This document shows positions 25,610 through 34,207 of a stretch of DNA of 64,000 nt, piece by piece. The notes under the pieces are model-generated. The model was not told where the DNA came from, did no database searches, and saw only the letters and a list, made by a program, of their open reading frames with translations. Positions within the stretch are counted from its first letter, which is position 1; each line of letters starts with the position of its first letter. The position numbers and the translations under genes are program-made. This DNA is from Candidatus Gastranaerophilales bacterium. GTDB taxonomy: Bacteria; Cyanobacteriota; Vampirovibrionia; Gastranaerophilales; Gastranaerophilaceae. The stretch spans positions 180,246 through 244,245 of the forward strand of contig CALUVT010000004.1 of the NCBI GenBank assembly GCA_944324345.1. The letters run 5' to 3'.

Positions 25610-26296
25610 ATGAAACAAAACCACAACTACAGTAAAGACCCGCAAACTATTCAAACGATGTTCAATCTTATTGCAGGAAAATACGACATGATAAATAACG
25701 TAATGTCGTTCAAAACCCAGAACTATATAAAATACAAAAGTATAAAAAACTTGAATATCAAACCGCATAATAATGTAATTGACCTTTGCTGCGGAACAGG
25801 AGATCTTGCAATATTTGTAAAAGAAATACAGCCTGAAGCAAATGTTGTAGGAATTGATTTCTCCGAAAAAATGCTTGAGATTGCAAATAACAAAAATTCT
25901 TCCAATAAAATTCAATACCTGCAAGGAGATGTAACAAACCTCCCTTACGCGGATGATACATTTGACTTTGTTGTAATGGGTTTTGGACTAAGAAATATTT
26001 TAAATGCCGAAAAAGCAGTTGATGAGGCCTATAGAATTTTAAAGCCGGGGGGATGTTTCATGCATCTTGATTTTGGAACTCATAATTTTTTGAGTAAAAT
26101 CTACGATATAATAACTCCGATTTCGATAAGATTTTTTACAGAAAATGCAGCAGCATATTCATATCTTATAGAGTCAAAAAAGCAATTTCCTGAACCGAAT
26201 GACTTAATAAAAGATTTTAAAAATAAAGGATTTAAACTAAAAGGGAAAACGGATTATCTCTTCGGGGTAATTTCAGCCCAAACATTGGTTAAGTAA
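25610..26296 (+). CDS. ubiE: Demethylmenaquinone/ubiquinone methyltransferase UbiE/MenG
   Basis: C-methyltransferase of quinone synthesis that uses S-adenosylmethionine. The 228 residues contain the family motifs FNLIAGKYDMINNVMSF at the N-terminus, the SAM site VIDLCCGTGDLAI, GIDFSEKML, and FVVMGFGLRNI with the UbiE-specific GLRN. C-terminal motif FGVISAQTLVK is also typical. It suggests that a quinone is made or modified, which is notable for a probable fermenter; no other quinone gene lies near. The ribosome-binding site is the weak AAAGG. Confidence 0.93.
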   Translation: MKQNHNYSKDPQTIQTMFNLIAGKYDMINNVMSFKTQNYIKYKSIKNLNIKPHNNVIDLCCGTGDLAIFVKEIQPEANVVGIDFSEKMLEIANNKNSSNKIQYLQGDVTNLPYADDTFDFVVMGFGLRNILNAEKAVDEAYRILKPGGCFMHLDFGTHNFLSKIYDIITPISIRFFTENAAAYSYLIESKKQFPEPNDLIKDFKNKGFKLKGKTDYLFGVISAQTLVK

Positions 26297-26300
26297 ATTT

Positions 26301-27326
26301 TTAGCATACCCTATATTTATTCCCGCCTTTTATGCTGTCCAATATTCCCTTAAACGAAACTTCTAAAATGTAATCAATTGCATCTTGAGTCTCGTAAGCC
26401 ATATGCGGTGTAATAATAACATTGTCCATCTTTGCAAGTTGTTTAACAACTTTTGCCTCTTCAAGACACTTTAAATCATATCCCAAATTTTTGCTAAATT
26501 GACCGCATCGGAAACTTAACTGCTCACACATCACAACATCCAATGCTGCACCGGCAAGCTTTTTCATCTCCAGAGCATTATATAAAGCAATTGTATCTAA
26601 AATTTCTCCCCTTGACGTGTTGATTATGTAAGCAGAATTTTTCATAAGATTAAATTGCTTTTCGGAAATCAAATGAAAATTTTCTCCGGTATAAGGCATG
26701 TGTAAAGTTACAACATCAGATTTTTGTAAAAGACTTTCAAAATCAACATACTGAACACCATAATTAATTTTTAATTCCTGTCTTTCAGCTATATCGTAGG
26801 TCAAAATATTCATCCCAAATGCTTTTGCAAGCTTACAAACAGCAGAACCTATTGCACCTGTTCCAACAACACCAATTGTTAATTTTGATACATCACGTCC
26901 CAAAAAGTTTGAACAAGGACGACTGTCTTCTGATACGTAAGAGGATGCAGCAATAATCTTTCTCACAAGAGCTATCATAACACCAATTGTAAATTGAGCG
27001 ACAGATGTTGACCCGTATCCCTCAACGTTTATTACAGCAATATTTTTCTCTTCTGCCACCTTCAAATTTATATGATCAACTCCGGTAGATCTGGTAGAGA
27101 TAATTCGCAAATTTTTAAAAGAATTTATAACAGCTTCACTAACTTCTGAATCAATAAACACACTTATTACCATAGTATTATTTAGCTGATCTTGCGAAAG
27201 ATTTTTTATAAAATCCTCGTTCAAACTCTCACTATAAAAAGTAATATCAAAATTTTCAAACTTGTTATTTCCAAAAAAGTTTCTCTCACTCTCACGATAA
27301 TCAAAAACCAACATTTTTATAGACAT
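26301..27326 (-). CDS. D-2-hydroxyacid dehydrogenase, D-lactate dehydrogenase-like
   Basis: NAD-dependent oxidoreductase of 341 residues. The Rossmann core has GVVGTGAIGSAVCKLAKAFGM near 150; catalytic Arg in ISTRSTGVDHIN near 80 and NTSRGEILDT near 240; Glu/His pair near 265-305 with ITPHMAYET. The GRDVSKLTIG and MPYTGENFHLI segments resemble fermentative D-lactate dehydrogenase (LdhA), which would reduce pyruvate to D-lactate. The start MSIKMLVFD (27326) is set by AGGAGG 9 bases upstream. It is divergent from hsp20. Confidence 0.9.
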   Translation of the reverse strand: MSIKMLVFDYRESERNFFGNNKFENFDITFYSESLNEDFIKNLSQDQLNNTMVISVFIDSEVSEAVINSFKNLRIISTRSTGVDHINLKVAEEKNIAVINVEGYGSTSVAQFTIGVMIALVRKIIAASSYVSEDSRPCSNFLGRDVSKLTIGVVGTGAIGSAVCKLAKAFGMNILTYDIAERQELKINYGVQYVDFESLLQKSDVVTLHMPYTGENFHLISEKQFNLMKNSAYIINTSRGEILDTIALYNALEMKKLAGAALDVVMCEQLSFRCGQFSKNLGYDLKCLEEAKVVKQLAKMDNVIITPHMAYETQDAIDYILEVSFKGILDSIKGGNKYRVC

Positions 27327-27475
27327 TTCTGCTTTCCTCCTGCCAATATTATTCATTAAATTAACATTTATTCTATTACTCGAAAGTACACTATTAAGGA
27401 ACAATTAATTAATCCAAAGTTGAATGAAACCAAACTTAAAAACGTTTATTCTAAAGTAGAAAGGAAACAACACAA

Positions 27476-27958
27476 ATGAAACACGATTTGATAATCCGCG
27501 AACCTGACTTGTATTTTGACAGTATCCATAATGAATTAAATAATTTTTTAAGAGACACTCTGCTAATACATTCAATGGCAAATCCTTTGAACGTCAAGAA
27601 AACTTCCGTCTGGAGACCGGCAATAGAAGTAAAACAAAATGACAAAAAATACACAGTAAAAGTCCAACTTCCGGGAGTAAATAAAGATGATATAGAAGTT
27701 GAAATAGATAACGACTTTATGACAATAACCGCAGAAATTCATGAAGAAGCCGAAGAAAAAGAAGAACAAGCTAAAAATGAACGCTATCATACTTCAGAAT
27801 TCAGATACGGTAAATACCAAAGGACAATATCCTTTGACCAACCGGTAAAGGCAGATGAAAGTACAGCAACCTATGATAAAGGAATTCTTACAATAAAACT
27901 GCCAAAACTCCTGACCGAAACTAAAACACCTAAAAAACTAGAAATAAAAGAAAAATAA
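27476..27958 (+). CDS. Small heat-shock protein, Hsp20/alpha-crystallin family
   Basis: ATP-independent holdase of 160 residues. The N-terminal arm (1-45) precedes the alpha-crystallin domain (47-145): WRPAIEVKQNDKKYTVKVQLPGVNKDDIEVE, then FRYGKYQRTISFDQPV and the closing GILTIKLPKL. The C-terminal arm is short and lysine-rich; an I-x-I-like motif (LEIKEK) is at the end. AAAGGA stands about 10 bases before ATG. No CIRCE operator is seen upstream. A 285-base region ending in a strong terminator follows and may be its 3' UTR or a separate RNA. Confidence 0.93.
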   Translation: MKHDLIIREPDLYFDSIHNELNNFLRDTLLIHSMANPLNVKKTSVWRPAIEVKQNDKKYTVKVQLPGVNKDDIEVEIDNDFMTITAEIHEEAEEKEEQAKNERYHTSEFRYGKYQRTISFDQPVKADESTATYDKGILTIKLPKLLTETKTPKKLEIKEK

Positions 27959-28240
27959 AATTCAAATTCGTATCTTAAAGCCGGATCATCCGAGATATTT
28001 TCGGGCCCGGAGAACACAGCCTAAAAGGAATGTACATCTGTGTTTGTATTCGAAGCAGGTGATAGTGATAACCTGCACTTTTTCCGGGGAATAAGCGGCG
28101 GGATACGGACGATTACCACTACAAATAAGGTCTTTTAATTTCCGAATATTATTTATTAATGCGGACAGGAAGGCTGAAATAAAAATAAAGGAGGGGTAAT
28201 CGATGAACACGGAATGCAAATTTGCATTCCGTGTTTTTTA
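27959..28240 (+). ncRNA. Candidate structured RNA or structured 3' UTR after hsp20
   Basis: About 280 non-coding bases on the plus strand that end in a perfect terminator. Visible pairings: AGCC near 27981 with GGCT near 28171 as a closing stem, CCGA-GATATTT-TCGG, ACACAG with CTGTGT (perfect, around 28014-28045), and GCAGGT with ACCTGC (28057-28078). The stretch is richer in G and C than its surroundings and no reading frame explains it. I tested it by eye against 6S, tmRNA, RNase P and SRP motifs without a match. It may be an independent small RNA or an hsp20 tail; no clear promoter separates them. Confidence 0.4.
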
Positions 28241-28241
28241 A
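28188..28241 (+). CDS. Micro-ORF of 12 codons inside a terminator, with ideal ribosome-binding site
   Basis: AAGGAGG (28188-28194) lies 8 bases before ATG 28203. The 12 codons MNTECKFAFRVF and the TAA at 28239-28241 coincide with both arms and the T-run of the terminator hairpin. A translating ribosome would open the hairpin. Whether the peptide is made is unknown, and a mere chance overlap is possible; the quality of the ribosome-binding site is the reason for listing it. Confidence 0.35.
28206..28240 (+). terminator. Strong terminator, 15-base perfect arms
   Basis: AACACGGAATGCAAA and its exact complement, followed by TTTT. On the minus strand no T-run follows, so it acts on plus-strand transcripts only. 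Confidence 0.9.
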
Positions 28242-28268
28242 ATACATTAAGCTATAAAATATAGAAAT

Positions 28269-29594
28269 TTAGTCACTAACAAATTTTACGAGTTTTTTAA
28301 TATCTTTGTTCCATAATCCGTTCCAATTTCGAATTATAACATCTGCAGGGCTGATACCATTTAAGGCAAACTCTTTTATAGGCTCAATAAATTTTTCTTC
28401 TCCCATATCCATTTCAATAAGAGATTTTTCTGCAATATATAATATTTCTTTGACCAAATCTTTTATACAATGACGTGCAATCTTAGCATTCAAGGCACTT
28501 TTTGGGACATTATAACGAAGCTCTGAAAAATCTCTATATTCATATTGCTTGAAAAGTTCCTCAATTTCTTGCATCGCACTCTTGCTGTACAAAATCCCTT
28601 TATATATCGCAGTGATTGCATATTGCAAATCTTTTCCGACACAATCATGATTTCTTATCTCAAGAAAATTACGAAGGCGAACCTCTGGGAAATACAAATT
28701 AGCATGAAGTTTAAAATCTTCAATATCCGCCTCAAAACCCTCATAACCCTTTTCCATGAACTGGTTAAATGTTATTTTACCATCAATCGGAATGGTTCCT
28801 GATTCACGATTTATAAATATCATAGGAGAGTCAAGGACATAATCCACGTATTCTTCAAAAGAAAAATCATCATCAATCTGTCCTACAAAACCGCATCTGT
28901 CATTGTCTGTATTAAGCCAACTTAAGGCTCTAAAGCTCTTATAACCAGTTTCAACACCGCCTCTTACAGGAGAATTTGCAAACATTGCTGTCATAAACGG
29001 AACCAGTTTATTTGCTATCTTAAATTTATACATAGCATCTTCTTCACTCTCAAAATCTATGCAACACTGAATTCCTGCGGTTTCCCTCATCATTACGTCA
29101 GATAGAATTCCCCAAAGATATTTTGCCATTATTTTGTAACGCCTTTTAGGAATTAAATTTATAGACTTATGTGTGGATAAAGGTGAAACACCGTAATTTA
29201 AAAGTTTTATATTAAATTTGTTTAAAACCGGTTTTAATTGTTTATCTAACAACATAATCTTTGATTTTAATTCATCAATTGTTTTTTGCGGTTCCAAACT
29301 CATCTCAATTTGACAACCGGGTTCCAAAGTTATCGTGTCATGCCCCTGTTTTAGTCCGATTATATTATAATCATCCATAATATAATCCCAATTTTCTTCT
29401 CTGGCAAAATTTCTTAAAAAATTACAAATCCCAAATTCGCTTGAATAATCAACAGCCTTTGAAGTGACCGAAAACACAGGGAGCCTCTCATATTCAATCC
29501 CTACTTTATGGTCTTGAAAAGGTTTACAACCTGATTCAAATAATTTTAAAATTTCTTTTTTGTCTAATTTAACTTTAGTTTGTACGTTATTCAC
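28269..29594 (-). CDS. Glutamate-cysteine ligase, GCS2/plant-type
   Basis: Forms gamma-glutamylcysteine from glutamate and cysteine with ATP. The 441 residues start with GTG; AGGGGG lies upstream. Motifs KVGIEYERLPV near 30, TITLEPGCQIEMSLEPQKTI near 98, GIQCCIDF near 170 and FANSPVRGGVETGYKS near 208 match the plant/alphaproteobacterial class of GshA and related EgtA. No gshB is adjacent, so the final thiol may be gamma-glutamylcysteine or glutathione made elsewhere. Thiol synthesis suggests exposure to oxidants. TATAAT lies about 20 bases before the start. Confidence 0.9.
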   Translation of the reverse strand: MNNVQTKVKLDKKEILKLFESGCKPFQDHKVGIEYERLPVFSVTSKAVDYSSEFGICNFLRNFAREENWDYIMDDYNIIGLKQGHDTITLEPGCQIEMSLEPQKTIDELKSKIMLLDKQLKPVLNKFNIKLLNYGVSPLSTHKSINLIPKRRYKIMAKYLWGILSDVMMRETAGIQCCIDFESEEDAMYKFKIANKLVPFMTAMFANSPVRGGVETGYKSFRALSWLNTDNDRCGFVGQIDDDFSFEEYVDYVLDSPMIFINRESGTIPIDGKITFNQFMEKGYEGFEADIEDFKLHANLYFPEVRLRNFLEIRNHDCVGKDLQYAITAIYKGILYSKSAMQEIEELFKQYEYRDFSELRYNVPKSALNAKIARHCIKDLVKEILYIAEKSLIEMDMGEEKFIEPIKEFALNGISPADVIIRNWNGLWNKDIKKLVKFVSD

Positions 29595-29670
29595 TTTGAC
29601 CCCCTATTTATTATAACATCCACAAAATTAGCAAAAAACTTTTTTTAAAACATTTGCCTGTGTGTGGTAT

Positions 29671-29683
29671 TATAATAGGTAAG
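29671..29683 (+). promoter_or_regulatory. Near-leaderless promoter of rsmA, TATAAT-N7-ATG
   Basis: TATAAT at 29671-29676 and ATG at 29684. In-frame codons further up read through the box. Confidence 0.6.
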
Positions 29684-30520
29684 ATGAACTACTTCGACAG
29701 AGCAAGATATTTTAGAACCAAAAAAAGATTAGGGCAAAATTTCCTGATTGACGGGCAGGTTATCTCTGATATCATTGATTACGCTGATATTAAGGAAGAT
29801 GATATTGTTGTTGAAATCGGTCCCGGGGTTGGATTTGTAACCGAACAACTTGTCAAGCATGCTAAACAAGTTATTGCGATTGAACTTGATGAAGAAGCTG
29901 TAAAAGAGCTGGAAAAAATTGATGCAAAAAATCTTACAATTATACACAAGGATATTTTAAAAACGGACTTGTCAGAACTTTGTGATAAGAAAATTAAAAT
30001 AGTTGCAAATATTCCATACTATATAACAAGTCCTATTATCGCACATCTGCTTGGGGAAATTGATGATCTTTGCAACAAAAACAGAAACAAAATAAAAGAT
30101 ATAATTCTTATGGTTCAACAAGAAGTTGCACAAAGAATTGCTGCGGATGAAAATTCTCCATCCAAACAGTATGGACTTCTCACAATACTTTCACAGTTTT
30201 GGGCTGATGTAGAAATTTTGAGATTAGTCGGAAGAAAAGCATTTTATCCCGCTCCAAAAGTGAATTCAGCACTGGTAAAACTCACGGTAAGAGAAAAACC
30301 TTTACTGGATTTAAAAGACTACAAACATTTCAGAAAAACAGTTAAAGCAGGTTTTGCCCAAAGAAGAAAAACTCTAAAAAATTGTCTGTTATCAGCCGGT
30401 TTTTCTAAAGAAAAGATTTTAAGTGCGTTTTCTAAACTGAATATTGATGAAAATATAAGAGGAGAAAAACTTTCTATAAAGAGTTTTGGAGAATTATCGG
30501 AGGCGTTGAATGACAATTAA
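29684..30520 (+). CDS. rsmA: 16S rRNA dimethyladenosine transferase RsmA (KsgA)
   Basis: Dimethylates A1518 and A1519 of 16S rRNA late in 30S assembly. The 278 residues contain RLGQNFLIDGQV, the SAM site VVEIGPGVGFVTEQL, and the catalytic NIPYYITSPI. The C-terminal helical domain ends normally. The start MNYFDRAR is set by the -10 box. Its end overlaps the start of ispE by 11 bases, a common gene pair in many bacteria. Confidence 0.96.
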   Translation: MNYFDRARYFRTKKRLGQNFLIDGQVISDIIDYADIKEDDIVVEIGPGVGFVTEQLVKHAKQVIAIELDEEAVKELEKIDAKNLTIIHKDILKTDLSELCDKKIKIVANIPYYITSPIIAHLLGEIDDLCNKNRNKIKDIILMVQQEVAQRIAADENSPSKQYGLLTILSQFWADVEILRLVGRKAFYPAPKVNSALVKLTVREKPLLDLKDYKHFRKTVKAGFAQRRKTLKNCLLSAGFSKEKILSAFSKLNIDENIRGEKLSIKSFGELSEALNDN

Positions 30521-31319
30521 AATTCAATGTCCTGCAAAAATTAATCTTACTCTAAAAGTTTTAAGAAAACGTCCTGACGGATTTCATGACATTGAAAGTA
30601 TTATGCAGACTATTAGTCTTTATGACTACTTAACGATAAAAACAAGTCCTTCAGAAAAATTTTTTATAAATCTTTGCGGAAATAGCAAGGAAATTCCTTA
30701 CGATGAAAAGAATTTGGTCTACAAAGCTGCGATGCTATTTATAGAATATACAAACATGACACCGCACAAAATTGAAATATATATAGAAAAAAATATTCCG
30801 GTATCAGCGGGCCTTGCAGGTGGAAGCACAGATGCTGCAGGAACTTTGTACGGATTAAACAAAATATTTAAAGAACCGTTGTCTAAAAAAGAATTGCATA
30901 AACTTTGTGCCAAATTGGGATCTGACTTAAATTTTTGTCTGGAAGGCGGACGACAAATGACAACAGGCAGAGGAGAAATTCTTAAACCTCTTGAGTTTGA
31001 AGAATTTAACCTTTCATTAATTAAGCCTAATGATTTGGGAATTAGTGCTAAAGAAGCCTATACCAAATTCTCTTTTAAATCTAACAATAACTTTGTATCA
31101 GAATTTGGCAGAAAAGAAGATTTTGCAAATGATCTTGAATGGGCTTTAATCGACGACTATGAAGAATTAAAGGCCATAAAACAGTTATATCCGGGAGCCA
31201 TTATGTCAGGCTCAGGCTCGTCTTATTTTAGTGTAAACGGAGAGTTTGCCCCAATTGACAATTACTGGATTTCAAATAACCTAAAAGCTACTGCTAATGG
31301 TATTTGTATCTGCAATTAA
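30510..31319 (+). CDS. ispE: 4-diphosphocytidyl-2-C-methyl-D-erythritol kinase
   Basis: Phosphorylates CDP-ME in the MEP isoprenoid pathway, the same route as dxr at 14722. A GHMP kinase of 269 residues: PAKINLTLKVLRKRPDGFHDI with the catalytic residues at the N-terminus, the ATP loop PVSAGLAGGSTDAAGTL near 95, and the C-terminal GAIMSGSGSSYFSV. It starts inside the 3' end of rsmA with TCGGAGG as ribosome-binding site. A terminator follows. Confidence 0.96.
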   Translation: MTIKIQCPAKINLTLKVLRKRPDGFHDIESIMQTISLYDYLTIKTSPSEKFFINLCGNSKEIPYDEKNLVYKAAMLFIEYTNMTPHKIEIYIEKNIPVSAGLAGGSTDAAGTLYGLNKIFKEPLSKKELHKLCAKLGSDLNFCLEGGRQMTTGRGEILKPLEFEEFNLSLIKPNDLGISAKEAYTKFSFKSNNNFVSEFGRKEDFANDLEWALIDDYEELKAIKQLYPGAIMSGSGSSYFSVNGEFAPIDNYWISNNLKATANGICICN

Positions 31320-31351
31320 AAGACCTTCCTTATGTAAGGAAGGTCTTTTTG
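31317..31351. terminator. Terminator between convergent genes
   Basis: AGACCTTCCTTA-TG-TAAGGAAGGTCT, flanked by A4 and T5. Symmetric, so both ispE and the minus-strand gene may use it. Confidence 0.92.
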
Positions 31352-31365
31352 TTTATTTTTTAAGA

Positions 31366-33021
31366 TTAATTTTCAAATTCTTCATTAATCTGTCTTTGTG
31401 CGGCTGCCATTGCTATATCTCTGGCTTCTTTTGAATCATACATTTCACTTTGTTTTCCGCTGCAATCGATAAAATAGAACTGTGGAGTAAATTTTTGAAC
31501 TTCTATGTTTTCTTGTTTTGTAGCTACTCCAGGGTCTTTACCGGTCCATATTTTAGTTGGAGTTTTATAATTATCTTTATTCTTTTCCTTGACCTTTGCT
31601 TCACAGTCAACACAGTATTTTTTGCCATTAATTTCAGAATACAATCTTAACTGTTTCAATGGAATGTATGTCAAATCTTTTGGAATATCGTGCATTTCTT
31701 TTAAAGCGGTATAAACTTCCTTAACTTCTTTCCAAGAAAGAGGAGAACCATCTTCATGACGATATTTTGCTTGTACTATACCATACCACAAGTCATCTTT
31801 TTTAACGTCATAAGAACAATATTCTACAGGTTCTTCAGTTGGTATTAACTGAATTTCTTCCTTATATGTTTGACCTGGAGTAAGTTCGCATGCATCAGGC
31901 TCATCAAGCTCATCTTGTACAACATCCTGATTTGGTTGTTCTTCTTCAGGTTTTGCCGGTGCATAAAGTGGAGTTTCTACCCCTCCCTTATCTTTTATGA
32001 AGGAAGCTCCAAGGGCACCTAAACCACCTCCTGCCAATGCTCCCGGGATTGTACCTGATACAGAAGCCTTTGCTACTGCTTCAGCTCCAGCCTCTGCTAC
32101 TGTAACACCCGTAACTTTTGTGGATCCTGCTATTGCACCAGCTACTGCTGTAGCTGTCGGGCTAAAGAACAGATGACCTAAAACAGCTCCTAAAGCAGTA
32201 CCGCCAGCTATTGCCAGTGCTTGATAAAGCTCTGTATAATCCTTTTTTAATCCAATATTTGATTTGTCCGCAATATTTGCAACGATATCATCATCTATAC
32301 CTAATTTTGCAGCAATTTCACGTCGTTCTTTTAAGCTTAAATAATAGTTTTCAACCTCACCATCTTTTGTATGAGTGTTTGCCCACTCAACAGCCTTATC
32401 TTTTAATTTGTCACTTTGGAAGTTGCCATTTTCATCGTAAAATTCTTCTTCATGTCCTTCAATGAAAGCTCGTACATGTTTATTTTTAACGTACTCATTT
32501 AGACCTAACTCTGCATTTGCACGTTCTTTTGCCGCACGTCTTGTTAGACCTTGTTCTCTAAATTGAGAGTATAACTCATCATATTTCTCATTACGTTCTT
32601 CTTTTGCAGCTTCGTACTGCTCTTTATCCATATAAACTGTTGTTCTTTCGGACTCTTGTCTATATCTTTCATTTTTCACAAGAAGTTTTGCAATTTTTCT
32701 GGCTTCTTTTTCAGTCAAATTCTTTTGGCCATTTGTTAAACCATATTGTATAATCTCTTGGGTTAATCTGTCTTCAAGAGCTTTACGTTCAGATTTAATT
32801 GCAAGATTACCGATTTCAAAATCAAGTTTTTGCAATTTCTTTTCACGCTCAACAACAAGACCTTTTTGTTCATCTTTTTTTGAACTTTGATTAATTGGTA
32901 TTGTCATTTTTGCATCACGCAACATCTGGTCATTACGAATTGATTGTTCAGTAGTTTTCTTTTCAAATACAGATGCATAATCTGTAAAACCATAAATTGA
33001 GTAAATCGAATTAGTACTCAT
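31366..33021 (-). CDS. Large lineage-specific protein with coiled coil, glycine zipper and LysM-like end
   Basis: A 551-residue protein. The start MSTNSIYSIYGFT is set by AAGGGGAAA 4-12 bases upstream. Residues 20-230 are charged and helical (many KER repeats, likely coiled coil). Residues 250-330 are Gly/Ala-rich and hydrophobic (AIAGGTALGAVLGHLFF, GALAGGGLGALGASF), like glycine-zipper membrane segments. A Pro/Glu linker follows, then YDVKKDDLWYGIVQAKY and LPLKQLRL-like residues that recall a LysM domain. No signal peptide. It may sit at the membrane or cell wall. Function unknown; I believe such composite proteins are typical of this lineage. Confidence 0.65.
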   Translation of the reverse strand: MSTNSIYSIYGFTDYASVFEKKTTEQSIRNDQMLRDAKMTIPINQSSKKDEQKGLVVEREKKLQKLDFEIGNLAIKSERKALEDRLTQEIIQYGLTNGQKNLTEKEARKIAKLLVKNERYRQESERTTVYMDKEQYEAAKEERNEKYDELYSQFREQGLTRRAAKERANAELGLNEYVKNKHVRAFIEGHEEEFYDENGNFQSDKLKDKAVEWANTHTKDGEVENYYLSLKERREIAAKLGIDDDIVANIADKSNIGLKKDYTELYQALAIAGGTALGAVLGHLFFSPTATAVAGAIAGSTKVTGVTVAEAGAEAVAKASVSGTIPGALAGGGLGALGASFIKDKGGVETPLYAPAKPEEEQPNQDVVQDELDEPDACELTPGQTYKEEIQLIPTEEPVEYCSYDVKKDDLWYGIVQAKYRHEDGSPLSWKEVKEVYTALKEMHDIPKDLTYIPLKQLRLYSEINGKKYCVDCEAKVKEKNKDNYKTPTKIWTGKDPGVATKQENIEVQKFTPQFYFIDCSGKQSEMYDSKEARDIAMAAAQRQINEEFEN

Positions 33022-33237
33022 AATTTCCCCTTTCCATTTCCCCGTGAATGAGATTATTTTTTTCCCTATACTTTTATAAAAAATTTTGAGACCGAAAAAT
33101 TGCATGCAAACATGAGCTTTTTGGGGGGTTATAGACCGTAAAACCTTAATTAGCAAGCATTTTCAAGGATTTATAACCGCTTAATATTTGTTAACAAAAT
33201 TCCCCCCGCAAGACTATTCAAATATTTTTAACTATCA

Positions 33238-33251
33238 TATACTATTTAATT
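33238..33251 (+). promoter_or_regulatory. Probable leaderless promoter of the OppD-like gene
   Basis: Overlapping TATACT (33238-33243) and TACTAT (33240-33245) precede ATG 33252 by 8 and 6 bases. There is no ribosome-binding site. Confidence 0.5.
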
Positions 33252-34202
33252 ATGACAATATTGGATGTGCAAAATTTGAATTTAAGTTTTTCTTTTGAAA
33301 ATGGTTTAAGACAGGCACTTTTTGATGTTTCATTTTCTCTTGAAAAAGGTAAAATGCACGCACTTGTCGGAGAATCAGGCTGCGGAAAAACTATTAGTGC
33401 AATGAGTATACTAAGGTTACTTCCCAAAACTGCTCAAATTACATCCGGAAAGATAATTTATAATAAAGAAAATCTAATTGATCTACCGCTAAAAAATATT
33501 CAAAAAATCAGAGGAGCAAAAATTGCTCTAATCCCTCAAGATCCCATGACTTCACTAAATCCACTATTTACAGTTGGGGATCAGCTTTTGGAAGTCATTC
33601 AAATTCATCAAGGATTAAAAGGAAAAGATGCCTATAAAAAAGCAGTTGAAGCTTTGGATGCGGTACAAATTCCTTGTGCAGAAGAAAGAATGAAATCTTA
33701 TCCGCATGAATTCTCAGGAGGAATGAAACAAAGAGCAATAATCGCAATGGCTCTAGCCTGTAATGCAGAAATCTTAATCGCTGATGAGCCCACAACTGCA
33801 CTTGATGTAACAATTCAAGCCCAAATTATGAATTTATTGAATGAAATCAAAACACAAAAAAATACTTCAATTCTTTTGATTACTCACGATTTAGCTCTTG
33901 TTGGGGAAAATGCGGATTATGTCTCGGTTATGTACGCAGGAAGAATTGTTGAAACAGCGCCCGCAACTGAATTCTTTAAAAACCCAAAACACCCTTATTC
34001 AATAGCTCTTTTAAACTCATTACCGTCAAATAGAAACGTAAAACTCGAAACTATCCAAGGTCAGCCACCTTCAATACAACAAGACATATCCGGATGCCGA
34101 TTTCACCCAAGATGTACAAAATGTATTGATATTTGTACAAATGAAATCCCGCAACTTGATAATGTTGGGATAAACCATTATTGTGCCTGCTTTAGAAATT
34201 AG
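33252..34202 (+). CDS. Oligopeptide/dipeptide ABC transporter ATPase, OppD/DppD-type
   Basis: The 316-residue ATPase has Walker A GESGCGKTIS near 40, the Q-loop LIPQDPMTSLNPLF, signature FSGGMKQRA, Walker B ILIADEPTTALD and switch His ITHD. The C-terminal GCRFHPRCTKCIDIC is the cysteine-rich oligo_HPY tail that binds an iron-sulfur cluster in OppD/DppD. No permease, second ATPase or binding protein is adjacent, so it is an orphan subunit here; partners must be elsewhere. It is convergent with bioY. Confidence 0.93.
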   Translation: MTILDVQNLNLSFSFENGLRQALFDVSFSLEKGKMHALVGESGCGKTISAMSILRLLPKTAQITSGKIIYNKENLIDLPLKNIQKIRGAKIALIPQDPMTSLNPLFTVGDQLLEVIQIHQGLKGKDAYKKAVEALDAVQIPCAEERMKSYPHEFSGGMKQRAIIAMALACNAEILIADEPTTALDVTIQAQIMNLLNEIKTQKNTSILLITHDLALVGENADYVSVMYAGRIVETAPATEFFKNPKHPYSIALLNSLPSNRNVKLETIQGQPPSIQQDISGCRFHPRCTKCIDICTNEIPQLDNVGINHYCACFRN

Positions 34203-34207
34203 AATTT

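Noticed and set aside
27959-28240. 6S RNA, tmRNA, RNase P or SRP RNA in the hsp20-gshA gap
   Set aside because: None of the conserved core motifs of these RNAs could be found on either strand, so only a general structured-RNA call was made.
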